Below, in pieces: positions 17,137 through 26,382 of a DNA stretch of 64,000 nucleotides. Origin of the DNA: Comamonas endophytica (GTDB taxonomy: Bacteria; Pseudomonadota; Gammaproteobacteria; Burkholderiales; Burkholderiaceae_C). The notes under the pieces were generated by a model. It ran no database searches. It saw nothing but the letters and a program-made list of their open reading frames with translations, and was not told the DNA's origin. Every line of letters starts with the position of its first letter. The first letter of the stretch is position 1. Made by a program: the position numbers and the translations under genes. The stretch spans positions 2,834,001 to 2,898,000 of the forward strand of contig NZ_CP106881.1 in assembly GCF_023634805.2 (NCBI RefSeq). The letters are read 5' to 3'.

Positions 17137-17685
17137 ATGCAGTATGAAGTCCGGTTCTGCAGCCACTGCGCCACGGCGCTGCAGTGGTGCACGGCGGTTG
17201 AGGACAGCGGCGAGGTGCAGCGGCTGCGCTGCCCCGCGTGCGGCTGGACCCACTGGAACAATCCCACGCCGGTATTGGCGGCCATCGTCGAGCATGAAGG
17301 CCGGGTGCTGCTGGCGCGCAACGCGGCCTGGCCGGAGAAGGTCTTCGGGCTGATCACCGGCTTCATGGAGGCCGGCGAGTCGCCCGAGGCCGGCATCGCG
17401 CGCGAGGTGCTGGAGGAAACGGGCCTGGTGGTGCAGTCGCACCAGCTGATCGGCGCCTACGAGTTCCTGCGCATGAACCAGGTGATCATTGCCTACCATG
17501 TGCAAGCCACCGGGCAGGTGAAGCTGTCGCCCGAACTGCTCGAGTACCGGCTGGTGGCGCCCGAGAAGGTGCAGTGCTGGCCCGCAGGAACGGGGCAGGC
17601 GCTGGCAACGTGGCTGCGCAGCCGGGGCCACGAGCCCGAATTCATCGATTTCTGGCGCCGCGACGAGAACCCGCAGCCGGCCTAG
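17137..17685 (+). CDS. Zinc-ribbon Nudix hydrolase
   Basis: A 182-residue nucleoside-diphosphate-linked hydrolase. A zinc ribbon is formed by Cys8/Cys11 and Cys32/Cys35, followed by a full Nudix box at 75-97 (G-x5-E-x7-REVLEETGL), so the catalytic metal-binding glutamates are intact. It resembles a shortened NudC-like protein that could act on NAD(H) or related dinucleotides; the true substrate cannot be read from sequence. CAGGAG lies six bases before ATG 17137. It ends just before tusA, likely co-transcribed. Confidence 0.85.
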   Translation: MQYEVRFCSHCATALQWCTAVEDSGEVQRLRCPACGWTHWNNPTPVLAAIVEHEGRVLLARNAAWPEKVFGLITGFMEAGESPEAGIAREVLEETGLVVQSHQLIGAYEFLRMNQVIIAYHVQATGQVKLSPELLEYRLVAPEKVQCWPAGTGQALATWLRSRGHEPEFIDFWRRDENPQPA

Positions 17686-17696
17686 AATGCCACGTT

Positions 17697-17924
17697 ATGG
17701 ACATCCACAAAGAAATCGACACCCGCGGCCTCAACTGCCCACTGCCCATTCTCAAGGCCAAGAAGGCGCTGGCCGAGATGGTGACCGGCCAACTGCTCAA
17801 GGTGGTGGCTACCGACACCGGCTCGCTGCGCGACTTCCAGGCGTTTGCGCGGCAGACGGGCAACGAGCTGGTGGAGCAGCAGACGCAGGGGAATGAGTTC
17901 ATTCATGTGCTGCGGCGGCGGTGA
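17697..17924 (+). CDS. tusA: TusA-family sulfur carrier protein
   Basis: A 75-residue sulfur carrier. Cys14 in GLNCPLPILKAKKAL is the persulfide site in the family's CPxP motif, and the rest fits the short alpha/beta fold. TusA proteins pass sulfur from cysteine desulfurase to tRNA 2-thiolation, molybdopterin or other acceptors. It lies 11 bases downstream of the Nudix gene and near cysM, a small sulfur-linked neighbourhood. Which acceptor it serves is not visible. Confidence 0.88.
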   Translation: MDIHKEIDTRGLNCPLPILKAKKALAEMVTGQLLKVVATDTGSLRDFQAFARQTGNELVEQQTQGNEFIHVLRRR

Positions 17925-17947
17925 CTTGAACACCCTGTCTTCCTCTT

Positions 17948-18056
17948 GAGGACAGGACGTCCATGGTTCGACAGGCTCACCACGAACGGACGTTTCGAAG
18001 CTGCGCTCGTTAAACCGTTCGTCCTGAGCTCGTCGAAGGATAGACGGCCTGTCCTC
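17948..18056. repeat. Inverted-repeat element, family copy A
   Basis: Outer arms GAGGACAGG (17948-17956) and CCTGTCCTC (18048-18056) are complementary. Inside, TTCGACAGGCTCACCACGAA near 17967 is mirrored by TTCGTCCTGAGCTCGTCGAA near 18018. The whole unit can fold as one long hairpin in the gap between convergent tusA and galU. Relatives occur at four other places in this window. Confidence 0.85.
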
Positions 18057-18113
18057 TAGAAAACACCTGTCGTTTCCTTACCGCACAGGCCGGCCCAAGG
18101 CGCCACTACCGCC

Positions 18114-19004
18114 TCAAAGCTCCAGCGCCTTCAGATAAGCCCGGAACTCCTCTCCCACCTGCTCATGCTGCAGCGCCAGCTCCACCGTGGCCTGCAGGAA
18201 GCCTTCCTTGCTGCCGCAGTCATAGCGCTTGCCTTCGTATTGGTAGGCATAGACCGCTTCATGCGCCATCAGGCGCTCGATGGCGTCGGTGAGCTGGATC
18301 TCGCCGCCCACGCCCTGGGGCTGGTTGCGGATCTCCTGGAAGATGCGCGGCGTGAGCACGTAGCGGCCGGCCACGCCCATGCGTGAAGGGGCCTTCTCGG
18401 GCGCCGGCTTTTCCACGATGTGGTCCACGCGCATCAGCGCGCCGCCCGCGGCCTCGCCGTCGACGATGCCGTAGCGGCGCACCTGGTCCAGCGGCACTTC
18501 CTGCACGGCCAGCAGCGAGCGGCCCTGCTTGGCAAAGGCTTCGGTCATCTGCGCCAGCACCGGCTTGCCGCCCGCAGGGCCGACCATCAGATCGTCCGCG
18601 AGCAGCACTGCAAAGGGCTCGTCGCCGACCAGGGGTTCGGCGCAGAGCACCGCATGGCCCAGGCCCAGCGAACGGTGCTGGCGCACGAAGGCGCAGTTCA
18701 TGTCGTCGGGCGCGACCGAACGCACCAGCGCCAGCATTTCCTGCTTGCCATGCGTCTCCAGCTCGTTTTCCAGCTCGTAGGCGGTGTCGAAATGGTCCTC
18801 GATGGCGCGCTTGCTGCGGCCCGTGACGAAGATCATGTGGCGTATGCCGGCGGCATAGGCTTCCTCGACGGCATACTGGATCAGCGGCTTGTCGACCACC
18901 GGCAGCATCTCCTTGGGAGAGGCCTTGGTGGCCGGCAGGAAGCGTGTTCCGAGGCCGGCAACAGGAAATACGGCTTTGCGCACGACGGTATTGGTAGGAG
19001 GCAT
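18114..19004 (-). CDS. galU: UTP-glucose-1-phosphate uridylyltransferase
   Basis: A 296-residue nucleotidyltransferase making UDP-glucose for envelope polysaccharide and nucleotide-sugar pathways. The signature [20 protein letters not shown] (17-36) with the catalytic Arg/Lys is intact, as are LLADDLMV and the [10 protein letters not shown] sequence near the C terminus. ATG 19004 is preceded by an AGGAAACC-type site; an upstream in-frame extension is GC-rich noise. Convergent with tusA; 67 bases downstream of valS on the same strand. Confidence 0.94.
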   Translation of the reverse strand: MPPTNTVVRKAVFPVAGLGTRFLPATKASPKEMLPVVDKPLIQYAVEEAYAAGIRHMIFVTGRSKRAIEDHFDTAYELENELETHGKQEMLALVRSVAPDDMNCAFVRQHRSLGLGHAVLCAEPLVGDEPFAVLLADDLMVGPAGGKPVLAQMTEAFAKQGRSLLAVQEVPLDQVRRYGIVDGEAAGGALMRVDHIVEKPAPEKAPSRMGVAGRYVLTPRIFQEIRNQPQGVGGEIQLTDAIERLMAHEAVYAYQYEGKRYDCGSKEGFLQATVELALQHEQVGEEFRAYLKALEL

Positions 19005-19071
19005 GGGTTTCCTGTGGGGAGTCGATGGAGGCACGCGGCCACTGCGGGCATAAGCCCGCAGTGCGCACGTA

Positions 19072-21981
19072 TCAGCCCAGGCGGGCCAGCTGATCGCGCA
19101 GGCGGGCCAGCGTGGCGCCGAATTCGGCAACGCGCTTTTTCTCCTGCTCGATCACTGCGGGGGGCGCTTTGGCAACGAAGGCTTCGTTGCCCAGCTTCAC
19201 ATTGGCACGGGCGATCTCGCCTTCGACGCGCGTGGCTTCCTTGGCCAGGCGGATCTTCTCGGCGGCCACGTCGATCTCGATGAACAGGCACAGGCGGATG
19301 TCGCCGACCACGGCCACGGGCGCGGCCTGGGCGGCGGCGGCCCAGGCGGCCTCGTCGTCGAACACCTTGACTTCGCTGAGCTTGGCGAGCGACTGCAGCA
19401 CCGGGGCGACGGTGCGCAGGAAGGCGCTTTCCTCGGCATTGCCGGCCACCGCGAACAGCGGCACGCGCTGGGCCGGCGAGACGTTCATCTCGCCGCGCAG
19501 CGTGCGGCAGGCGTCGACCATCGACTTGATGCGCGCCACATGCGCGATCGCGTCTTCGTCGATCTTCTCGGGCTGCGCTTCGGGGTAGCGCGCGACGCTC
19601 ACCGACGCGCCCGGCAGGCCGGCCACGGGCGCGACCTTCTGCCACAGTTCCTCGGTGACGAAGGGAATGATCGGGTGCGCCAGGCGCAGGATGGCTTCGA
19701 GCGTGCGGATCAGCGTGCGGCGCGTGGCGCGCTGCTGCGCGGCGTTGCCGTGCTGGATCTGCGTCTTGGCGATCTCCAGGTACCAGTCGCAGAACTCGTT
19801 CCAGACGAAGTCATAGAGGGCGTTGGCCACATTGTCCAGGCGGAACTCGGCGAAGCCCTTCTCGATCTCGGCCTCGACCTTCTGCAGCTGCGAGGTGATC
19901 CAGCGGTCGCACTGGCTGAACTCCATGTAGCCCGCGAATTCGCCGCCGGGCTGGCACTGCTCCTTGGTGTGGGGCTGCAGGCCGCAGTCCTGGCCCTCGC
20001 AGTTCATCAGCACGAAGCGGCTGGCGTTCCACAGCTTGTTGCAGAAGTTGCGGTAGCCCTCGCAGCGCTTGCTGTCGAAGTTGATGGACCGGCCGAGCGA
20101 GGCCAGCGCGGCGAAGGTGAAGCGCAGCGCATCGGCGCCGTAGGCGGGAATGCCCTCGGGGAATTCCTTTTGCGTGTTCTTGCGCACCTGGGGCGCGGTC
20201 TCGGGCTTGCGCAGGCCGACGGTGCGCTTGTCGAGCAGCGCGTCGATGCCGATACCGTCGATCAGGTCCACCGGGTCCAGCACGTTGCCTTCGGACTTGG
20301 ACATCTTCTTGCCCTGCGCGTCGCGCACCAGGCCGTGCATGTACACATGCCTGAACGGCACGCGTCCGGTGAAGTGCGTGGTCATCATGATCATCCGGGC
20401 GACCCAGAAGAAGATGATGTCGTAGCCCGTGACCAGCACCGAGGAGGGCAGGTAGAGGTTGAAGTCGTCGTCGGCGGCGTCGGTCTGGTTCGGCCAGCCC
20501 ATGGTGCTGAAGGGCACCAGCGCCGAGGAGTACCAGGTGTCGAGCACGTCCTCGTCGCGGCGCAGCTGCCTGCCCGGGGCCTTGGCCTGGGCTTCTTCCT
20601 CGTTGCGCGCGACGATGACATTGCCCTCCTCGTCATACCAGGCCGGGATCTGGTGGCCCCACCACAGCTGGCGCGAGATACACCAGTCCTGGATGTTGTT
20701 CATCCACTGGTTGTAGGTGTTGACCCAGTTCTCGGGCACGAACTTGACCTCGCCCGAGGCCACGGCGTCGATGGCCTTCTGGGTGATCGACTTGCCGGTA
20801 GGGTCGCCTTCGCCGACCTTGGTCATGGCCACGAACCACTGGTCGGTGAGCATCGGCTCGACCACCTGGCCGGTGCGCGTGCAGATCGGCACCATCAGCT
20901 TGTGCTTCTTGGTCTCGACCAGCAGGCCCAGTTCGGTGAGGTCGGCGACGATGGCCTTGCGCGCGACGAAGCGGTCCATGCCGCGGTACTTCTCGGGCGC
21001 CTCGTCGTTGACGGTGGCCTGCAGCGTCAGCACGACGATCATCGGCAGGCCGTGGCGCTGGCCGACCTGGTAGTCGTTGGGGTCGTGCGCGGGCGTGACC
21101 TTCACCACACCGGTGCCGAATTCCTTGTCGACGTAGCTGTCGGCAATGACCGGGATCTCGCGGCCGACCAGCGGCAGCGTCACCGTCTTGCCGATCAGGT
21201 GCGCATAGCGTTCATCCTCGGGGTGGACCATGACGGCCACGTCGCCGAGCATGGTCTCGGGGCGCGTGGTGGCCACCACCAGCTGGCCCGAGCCGTCGCT
21301 CAGCGGATAGGCGATGTGCCACAGCGAGCCGTCCTTCTCCTCGCTTTCGACCTCGAGGTCGGACACGGCGGATTGGAGCTTCGGGTCCCAGTTGACCAGG
21401 CGCTTGCCGCGGTAGATCAGGCCCTGCTCGTAGAGGCGCACGAAGGTCTCGTTCACCACGGTAGACAGCTTCGGGTCCATCGTGAAGTATTCGCGCTCCC
21501 AGTCGACGCTCGCGCCCATGCGGCGCATCTGCGTGGTGATGGTGTTGCCCGACTGTTCCTTCCACTCCCAGACCTTGCTGACGAAGTTCTTGCGCGCCTC
21601 GGGCGGGGTGGGGCCCATGTCGTGGCGGCTGATGCCCTGCTCCTGCAGCTGGCGCTCGACGACGATCTGCGTGGCGATGCCGGCGTGGTCGGTGCCCGGG
21701 ACCCAGGCGGTGTTGAAGCCCTTCATGCGGTGGTAGCGCGTGAGGGAATCCATGATCGTCTGGTTGAACGCATGGCCCATGTGCAGCGTGCCGGTCACGT
21801 TCGGCGGCGGCAGCTGGATGGAGAAGGAGGGCTGGGCCGCATCGGCCTGGCCCGTGCCGCGCACGCCGCCCGCGCCATAGCCGCGCTTTTCCCACTCGGG
21901 GCCCCAATAGGCCTCCAGGGCCGCGGGTTCAAAGGATTTGGAGAGGCTGTCGAGGCCCGGCTGTGCAATGGAGTCGCTCAT
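19072..21981 (-). CDS. valS: Valyl-tRNA synthetase
   Basis: A 969-residue class I aminoacyl-tRNA synthetase charging tRNA-Val. HMGH (67-70) and the KMSKS motif with [12 protein letters not shown] downstream form the catalytic core. The editing (CP1) domain lies between them, the anticodon-binding domain follows, and the C-terminal coiled-coil arm (about the last 70 residues, [16 protein letters not shown]) is present. Length fits the family. ATG 21981 is chosen over an upstream in-frame ATG because it starts the conserved reading. Confidence 0.96.
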   Translation of the reverse strand: MSDSIAQPGLDSLSKSFEPAALEAYWGPEWEKRGYGAGGVRGTGQADAAQPSFSIQLPPPNVTGTLHMGHAFNQTIMDSLTRYHRMKGFNTAWVPGTDHAGIATQIVVERQLQEQGISRHDMGPTPPEARKNFVSKVWEWKEQSGNTITTQMRRMGASVDWEREYFTMDPKLSTVVNETFVRLYEQGLIYRGKRLVNWDPKLQSAVSDLEVESEEKDGSLWHIAYPLSDGSGQLVVATTRPETMLGDVAVMVHPEDERYAHLIGKTVTLPLVGREIPVIADSYVDKEFGTGVVKVTPAHDPNDYQVGQRHGLPMIVVLTLQATVNDEAPEKYRGMDRFVARKAIVADLTELGLLVETKKHKLMVPICTRTGQVVEPMLTDQWFVAMTKVGEGDPTGKSITQKAIDAVASGEVKFVPENWVNTYNQWMNNIQDWCISRQLWWGHQIPAWYDEEGNVIVARNEEEAQAKAPGRQLRRDEDVLDTWYSSALVPFSTMGWPNQTDAADDDFNLYLPSSVLVTGYDIIFFWVARMIMMTTHFTGRVPFRHVYMHGLVRDAQGKKMSKSEGNVLDPVDLIDGIGIDALLDKRTVGLRKPETAPQVRKNTQKEFPEGIPAYGADALRFTFAALASLGRSINFDSKRCEGYRNFCNKLWNASRFVLMNCEGQDCGLQPHTKEQCQPGGEFAGYMEFSQCDRWITSQLQKVEAEIEKGFAEFRLDNVANALYDFVWNEFCDWYLEIAKTQIQHGNAAQQRATRRTLIRTLEAILRLAHPIIPFVTEELWQKVAPVAGLPGASVSVARYPEAQPEKIDEDAIAHVARIKSMVDACRTLRGEMNVSPAQRVPLFAVAGNAEESAFLRTVAPVLQSLAKLSEVKVFDDEAAWAAAAQAAPVAVVGDIRLCLFIEIDVAAEKIRLAKEATRVEGEIARANVKLGNEAFVAKAPPAVIEQEKKRVAEFGATLARLRDQLARLG

Positions 21982-22135
21982 GGAGGGGTGCCAGTGCGGA
22001 CGGCATCCACCCGTCAAGCAGGGGATGCCGTCCACAGGAAGTTGATGGATGACGTATTGGCACCGATTTTAGCGACGCTGTCAGGGTGTGGGGGCGGTAT
22101 ACCCCATATCCGCCTGCGAATCCACTGCGTGGGGC

Positions 22136-22771
22136 TCAGCCGGCCTTTTCGCCGGGACCCAGTTCCGGCCTGTCATTTGCCTGCGGCTTGAGCGCCTGCG
22201 CGGTCTTGCCCTCGGCGCGTTCGCGCCGCCACTGCTGCTTGCGTTCGGTCCATTCGGCCAGGCGCGCATGGGCTGTCGTGCTCTCCTTGGCCATCTGCAC
22301 CGCATCGGCCAGTTGTGCCGACAGCTCCAGGCGGATGCCGTTGGGGTCGAAGAAGTAGATGCTCTTGAAGATATGGTGGTCGGTCACGCCCAGCACCTCG
22401 ATGCCATGGGCCTGCAGCCGCACCTTGGTGTTCTCCAGCTCCTCGACGGTGTTCACGCGGAAAGCGATGTGGTTGACCCAGGCCGGCGTGTTGGGCGAGG
22501 GCTCGGCCGCGAGGTCGTCGCCCAGGTCGAAAAAGGCAATGAACGAACCGTCCTGCAGGCGGAAGAAGAAATGCGTGTAGGGGCAGTATTCGCCGGTGCT
22601 GGGAACGTAGTCGCTCTGGATGATGTGGTAGAGCGGCAGGCCCAGGATGTCTTCGTAGAAGTGGCGCGTTTCCTCGGCATCGCGCGCCTTGTAGGCGAAA
22701 TGGTGCAGCTGCTGGACGGGGGCGGCGGGCGGCAGCGCGGAAACGGCAGAAGAGGAAGGAAGGACGGCCAT
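22136..22771 (-). CDS. VOC-family (glyoxalase/extradiol dioxygenase-like) protein
   Basis: A 211-residue vicinal-oxygen-chelate protein. The fold's paired beta-alpha-beta-beta-beta units show in HHFAYKARDAEETRHFYEDI (about 23-42) and VNHIAFRV plus FKSIYFFDPNGIRLEL. Candidate metal ligands are His23/His24, the second-module His and the final Glu. About 55 residues of basic helical tail follow. It may act on a catechol, a lactoylglutathione or another small substrate; the sequence does not decide. Single gene upstream of the yceI pair. Confidence 0.85.
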   Translation of the reverse strand: MAVLPSSSAVSALPPAAPVQQLHHFAYKARDAEETRHFYEDILGLPLYHIIQSDYVPSTGEYCPYTHFFFRLQDGSFIAFFDLGDDLAAEPSPNTPAWVNHIAFRVNTVEELENTKVRLQAHGIEVLGVTDHHIFKSIYFFDPNGIRLELSAQLADAVQMAKESTTAHARLAEWTERKQQWRRERAEGKTAQALKPQANDRPELGPGEKAG

Positions 22772-22855
22772 GGTGTCTCCTGAAAAGATTCCGCTATCTT
22801 AAATCAATTCACCTAAACGTAATTTTGGGAGGAGGGTGCAGATCGATCAGGCAAG

Positions 22856-22887
22856 AAAAAGGCCGGCACCCTTTCGAAGTGCCGGCC
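22856..22887 (-). terminator. Rho-independent terminator after yceI 1
   Basis: On the minus strand GGCCGGCAC pairs with GTGCCGGCC and is followed directly by a TTTTTC run, 25-55 bases after the stop of the yceI gene at 22911. The order fits a minus-strand transcript end. Confidence 0.85.
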
Positions 22888-22910
22888 CGTGCGCCCGAGG
22901 GCGTGGCGGA

Positions 22911-23486
22911 TCACTGCTTCACGGCTTCGATCTGCAGCACCAGGCGCACCTGCTTGGCGGCGCCGAAGTTCGTGCCGTAGTCCAGGCCGAAAGCCGTGCG
23001 GTCGATGGTGGCTTCGAAGTCGCCGCCGCAGACTTCGCGCTTTTGCAGCATCGGGCTGGGGTAGCAGTTGAACTTGTTGGCCTTGAAGGTCACGGGCTGG
23101 GTCTTGTCGAGCAGCGTCAGCTGGCCCGTGACTTCCTTGACCTTGTCGCCTTCGAACACGAACTTGTCCGAGACGAACTTCGCCGTCGGGAACTTGGCGA
23201 CGTTGAAGATGTCGGCGCTCTGCAGGTGCTTGTCGAAGCCCGGCGTGCCCGAGTTCACCGAAGTCATGTCCAGCGTCACTTCGACCTTGCCGGTCTTGCC
23301 TTCGCGGTCGAACTCCACGGTGCCCTGCTTCTTGTCGAAACGCGCGCGGTTGGTGGTTGTGCCCATGTGGTCGATCTCGAAGGTCGCGAAGGTGTGCGAC
23401 GGGTCGATGGCATAGGTCGCGGGCGCGGCCTGGGCAGCGGTGGCGAACAGGCCGGCGGCGGCAAGGGCGAAAAGGGTGGTGCGCAT
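22911..23486 (-). CDS. YceI-family periplasmic lipocalin-like protein
   Basis: A 191-residue secreted protein. Signal peptide MRTTLFALAAAGLFATAAQA, then the YceI start ATYAIDPSHTFATFEIDHMG and the family's central DMTSVNSGTPGFDKHL. Two cysteines in the C-terminal half (YPSPMLQKREVCGGD) may form a disulfide. YceI proteins form a beta-barrel that binds isoprenoid chains; their exact task is unclear. The ATG at 23486 is used; a TTG one codon earlier is possible. Second gene of a b561-yceI-yceI set. Confidence 0.92.
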   Translation of the reverse strand: MRTTLFALAAAGLFATAAQAAPATYAIDPSHTFATFEIDHMGTTTNRARFDKKQGTVEFDREGKTGKVEVTLDMTSVNSGTPGFDKHLQSADIFNVAKFPTAKFVSDKFVFEGDKVKEVTGQLTLLDKTQPVTFKANKFNCYPSPMLQKREVCGGDFEATIDRTAFGLDYGTNFGAAKQVRLVLQIEAVKQ

Positions 23487-23538
23487 CAAAGACTCCTGGG
23501 TGATAAGGGGTTGTGAGACAGGGAAATCAGGGAAAGGC

Positions 23539-24108
23539 TCAGATTTTTCCGATGCCGGTCAAAGCAAGTTTGAAATTGACCTGGACATCATCGGCGACCA
23601 TCGAGGTATCGGTCCAGTCGCCTTCGCCGATCTTGAAGGCCAGGCGCTTGATCGGCAGCGTGCCCGAGGCGATGGTAGTGGCGCCGCTCTGCGTCAGCGT
23701 CACGGGCACGCTGACGTTCTGCGACTGGCCCTTGATGCTCAGCTTGCCATCGACCTGGTACTTGCCTGCGCCCAGCGCCTTGACGGCGGTGGAGTCGAAG
23801 CGTGCCTGCGGGAAGCTGGCGACGTTGAACCAGGTCGGCTTGGGCAGCTCGGCATCGGTTTCCTTCGAGCCCATGGTGGCGCTGCCGGTGGCGACGGTGA
23901 ACTGGATCCTGCTGGCCTCGGGCTTGGCGGTGTCGAACTGCACCTGGGCATCGAACTGCCTGAACTGGCCCTGCAGCGGCACGCCCATCTGCTTGATGGT
24001 GAAGCCCACCGAGCTTTGCGCGGGCACGAGCTTTTGCTGGGCAAAGGCCGCGGGCGCCAGCACGGTGCCGGCCAGGACGAGGGAGGAAAGCAGGGTACGC
24101 AGGGTCAT
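23539..24108 (-). CDS. YceI-family periplasmic lipocalin-like protein
   Basis: A 189-residue second YceI paralogue. Signal peptide (MTLRTLLSSLVLAGTVLAPA...) with cleavage after AFA, then SVGFTIKQMGVPLQGQFRQF, the barrel opening of the family. It is clearly diverged from the neighbouring copy and lacks that copy's cysteines. Lies 34 bases after the cytochrome b561 gene and 52 before the other yceI, so the three are likely co-transcribed; b561-YceI sets are a known recurrent arrangement. Confidence 0.92.
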   Translation of the reverse strand: MTLRTLLSSLVLAGTVLAPAAFAQQKLVPAQSSVGFTIKQMGVPLQGQFRQFDAQVQFDTAKPEASRIQFTVATGSATMGSKETDAELPKPTWFNVASFPQARFDSTAVKALGAGKYQVDGKLSIKGQSQNVSVPVTLTQSGATTIASGTLPIKRLAFKIGEGDWTDTSMVADDVQVNFKLALTGIGKI

Positions 24109-24142
24109 GGGAGCTCCGTAAAGGCAATGGGTCGGTGGAAGG

Positions 24143-24715
24143 TCAGCCGCGCTGGCCGGGCAGCATGCGCAGCAGCAGCCCGTCGCGGTCGATGAAATGG
24201 TGCTTCAGGGCAGCCGCGACATGCAGCACGATCAGCGCCGCCAGCGCATAGGCGCTCCACTGGTGCAGGGGCTTGAGCAGTTCGGCAAGCTCCGGGCTGG
24301 CCGACACCCAGTCGGGCAGCGCCACCAGGCCCAGGAAGACGATGGGGAAACCGGCGGCCGAGCTATAGGCCCAGCCCAGCAGCGGCACCACGAAGAACAA
24401 GGCGTAGAGCGCATGGTGCGTGCCGTGGTGCGCCAGATGCTGCCAGCGGGGCATGGCGGCCTGCATGGCTGCAGGGAGGGCGGGCGGCTTGTTGGCGAGC
24501 CGCCAGCCCAGGCGCACCAGGCTCAGCGCCAGGATCGAGACCCCCAGCCATTTGTGCCAGTTGTAGAGCTTGAGCCGCTGCGGCGAGAACGACAGGCCGA
24601 CCATGTACAGGCCCATGCCCAGGGCGGCGATGAGGGCCAGCGCCAGCACCCAGTGCAGCAGCTTGGCGGTGGCGGTGTAGCGCGCAGGCGCTGGGATCGA
24701 AGAGGTTGAAGGCAT
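24143..24715 (-). CDS. Cytochrome b561-family membrane protein
   Basis: A 190-residue integral membrane haem protein with four hydrophobic helices (about 15-33, 45-62, 83-103, 145-165). Candidate haem ligands are the histidines in LLHWVLALAL, HLAHHGTHHALYA and ALIVLHVAAALKHH. The family moves electrons between a quinol and a periplasmic acceptor. The chosen ATG 24715 leaves a short N-terminal extension before helix 1; an ATG further upstream at 24760 also exists but the extra residues are not protein-like. Heads the operon with two yceI genes. Confidence 0.9.
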   Translation of the reverse strand: MPSTSSIPAPARYTATAKLLHWVLALALIAALGMGLYMVGLSFSPQRLKLYNWHKWLGVSILALSLVRLGWRLANKPPALPAAMQAAMPRWQHLAHHGTHHALYALFFVVPLLGWAYSSAAGFPIVFLGLVALPDWVSASPELAELLKPLHQWSAYALAALIVLHVAAALKHHFIDRDGLLLRMLPGQRG

Positions 24716-24888
24716 GGGAAGGGCGGGCGCAAGTTGTGTCCGTCGCATGCCGGGCGGCATGCAATTTCCCAGTATAGGAAGCGTTGGGTTGAAAAGAGTT
24801 CAGTGGGATTGATGGGTGGGTTCAAAAAAGATGAAGGCGCGGGGCTTTGGTGATGGCCTCACGGTGAGTCCATGCTTCGACTGGAGCG

Positions 24889-25056
24889 CAGGCCGTCCAC
24901 CCTTCGACGGGCCCGCCGAGGGAAGCTCTGGGCGAACGGGTGGGGCGGATGCCGCATCCCGAAATGGAGGGCAGGGCTTTGGTTTTCGGCAAGCTCAGGA
25001 TCGGCGCGAACGGAGCTTGAACCGTTCGTCCTGAGCCCGTCGAAGGATGGACGGCC
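24889..25056. repeat. Inverted-repeat elements, family copy B
   Basis: Three related units: a degenerate one at about 24892-24940, one at about 24981-25013 (TTCGGCAAGCTCAGG...CGAACGG) and an opposed one at 25020-25056 (CCGTTCGTCCTGAGCCCGTCG...). The gap between hemY and the divergent cytochrome b561 gene (24716-25107) is otherwise without a gene. Confidence 0.75.
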
Positions 25057-25107
25057 GACGCCATAAATGAGGCGAAAAATCCCAGGTTCAGAGTGAACCT
25101 GTGCGGT

Positions 25108-26373
25108 TTACCCGCCCAACGCCGCCTGCTTCCAGGCAAGAGCCGCAGCTTCGCCATCATTGCGATGCTCCGCCATCCGCGCCAGCTGCTGCCAGGCATG
25201 CACGCGCAGCGGCCCGGGATCGAGCTGCGGCGCGCTCTGGCTCAGCAGCTGGTGCGCCTTGCCCCAGAGCTGGCGCTGCACGCACGCCATGCCGGCGAGG
25301 TATTGCAGACGCGGCTCGCGCGGGTGGGCGCGGCTGGCGGCCTCGATGCGCGCCAGCCACTGGCTGTCGAGGCCGTCGAGGCAGTCCTGCAGCGCCAGCA
25401 CCAGGGCCTGCAGGTGGCCGTCGCTCAAGCCATCCAGGCGCGCGGTGACCGACTCCCAGACCGGCAGCAGCCAGGCACGCGCCTGCGAGCGGTCGCCGCC
25501 CAGGCGCACCAACTGGCGCGCGGCGGGAATGGCAATCTCGGGCATGGCGCGTTCCTCGGGATCGAGGTTCAACCAGATCTCCTGCAGGCGGCCGGTGTCG
25601 CGCGTGTCGTGGATCAGCTCGAGCAGCAGCCCGCGCACGATGCTGGCCGAAGCCGCGGGCGAAAAGGCGCGGTGCTTTGCCAGCATGCGCGCGGTTTCCA
25701 GCGCCGGCTCGGTGTGGCGTGCCAGGCGCGCGGCCTTGAGCTTGATACGCAGCGCCAGGGTACGGCGGCTCGCGCCCTGGGGCAGCGCCGCCAGGCGCTC
25801 GAGCGCCAGCTGGGCATCGCGGTCGTCGAGCGCCCAGCGCGCGGCGCGCATCTGCGCGCCTTCGCGGGTTTCCAGCTCCACGGCATTGCCGTCGAGCGGC
25901 GCGCATTCCAGCACCTGCGCCAGATGGGTTTCGCGCTGCGGTGTGTCCTGCAGCGCATGCGAGCCTTCGGCCGCGACCATGTGCGCCGTGGCGCGCAGCT
26001 GGCGGCCGTGGGGCACGTTGCCCAGCGCTTCCTCGTGCGCCAGCGCCGCCAGCGCCGACTTGCGCGCGCGCAGGAAGCGCCCGGCCTGCAGGTGCGACAG
26101 CGCGTCGAGCAGCGCGTGGTGCATCGCGCGCTCCTTTTGCTGCTCGCGCCAGCGGCGGGCCTGGCGCGGCAACTGGGTCAGCACCGAAAGCCCGCGCAGC
26201 GCCGCATGGCACAGCAGGAATGCCGCCAGCAGCAGAAGCAGCACCATGTTGAGCGACAGGTCGACGCGGTAGGGCGGCCAGAACAGCGTCACCGTGCCCT
26301 GGTTGTTGCCGACGAACAGGGCCACCGCGACAGCGATGCCGAACAGGCCAATGAACCACAGTGCAGCGCGCAT
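25108..26373 (-). CDS. hemY: HemY-type haem biosynthesis-associated membrane protein
   Basis: A 421-residue inner-membrane protein. Two N-terminal helices (about 5-23 and 41-60) are followed by a TPR-like helical array (residues 85-400) rich in Ala/Leu. This is the HemY_N protein of the proteobacterial hemCDXY cluster, not the Gram-positive oxidase of the same name. It probably scaffolds haem pathway enzymes; the biochemistry is unsettled. Last gene of the hem operon, starting 9 bases after hemX. Confidence 0.88.
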   Translation of the reverse strand: MRAALWFIGLFGIAVAVALFVGNNQGTVTLFWPPYRVDLSLNMVLLLLLAAFLLCHAALRGLSVLTQLPRQARRWREQQKERAMHHALLDALSHLQAGRFLRARKSALAALAHEEALGNVPHGRQLRATAHMVAAEGSHALQDTPQRETHLAQVLECAPLDGNAVELETREGAQMRAARWALDDRDAQLALERLAALPQGASRRTLALRIKLKAARLARHTEPALETARMLAKHRAFSPAASASIVRGLLLELIHDTRDTGRLQEIWLNLDPEERAMPEIAIPAARQLVRLGGDRSQARAWLLPVWESVTARLDGLSDGHLQALVLALQDCLDGLDSQWLARIEAASRAHPREPRLQYLAGMACVQRQLWGKAHQLLSQSAPQLDPGPLRVHAWQQLARMAEHRNDGEAAALAWKQAALGG

Positions 26374-26382
26374 GTCGTTTCC

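Noticed and set aside
19540..22191. Long plus-strand frame opposite valS
   Set aside because: Mirror frame of valyl-tRNA synthetase, with no domain and implausible composition.
24143..24760. Cytochrome b561 start at 24760
   Set aside because: The extra N-terminal residues are Pro/Arg-rich and not conserved; ATG 24715 is better.
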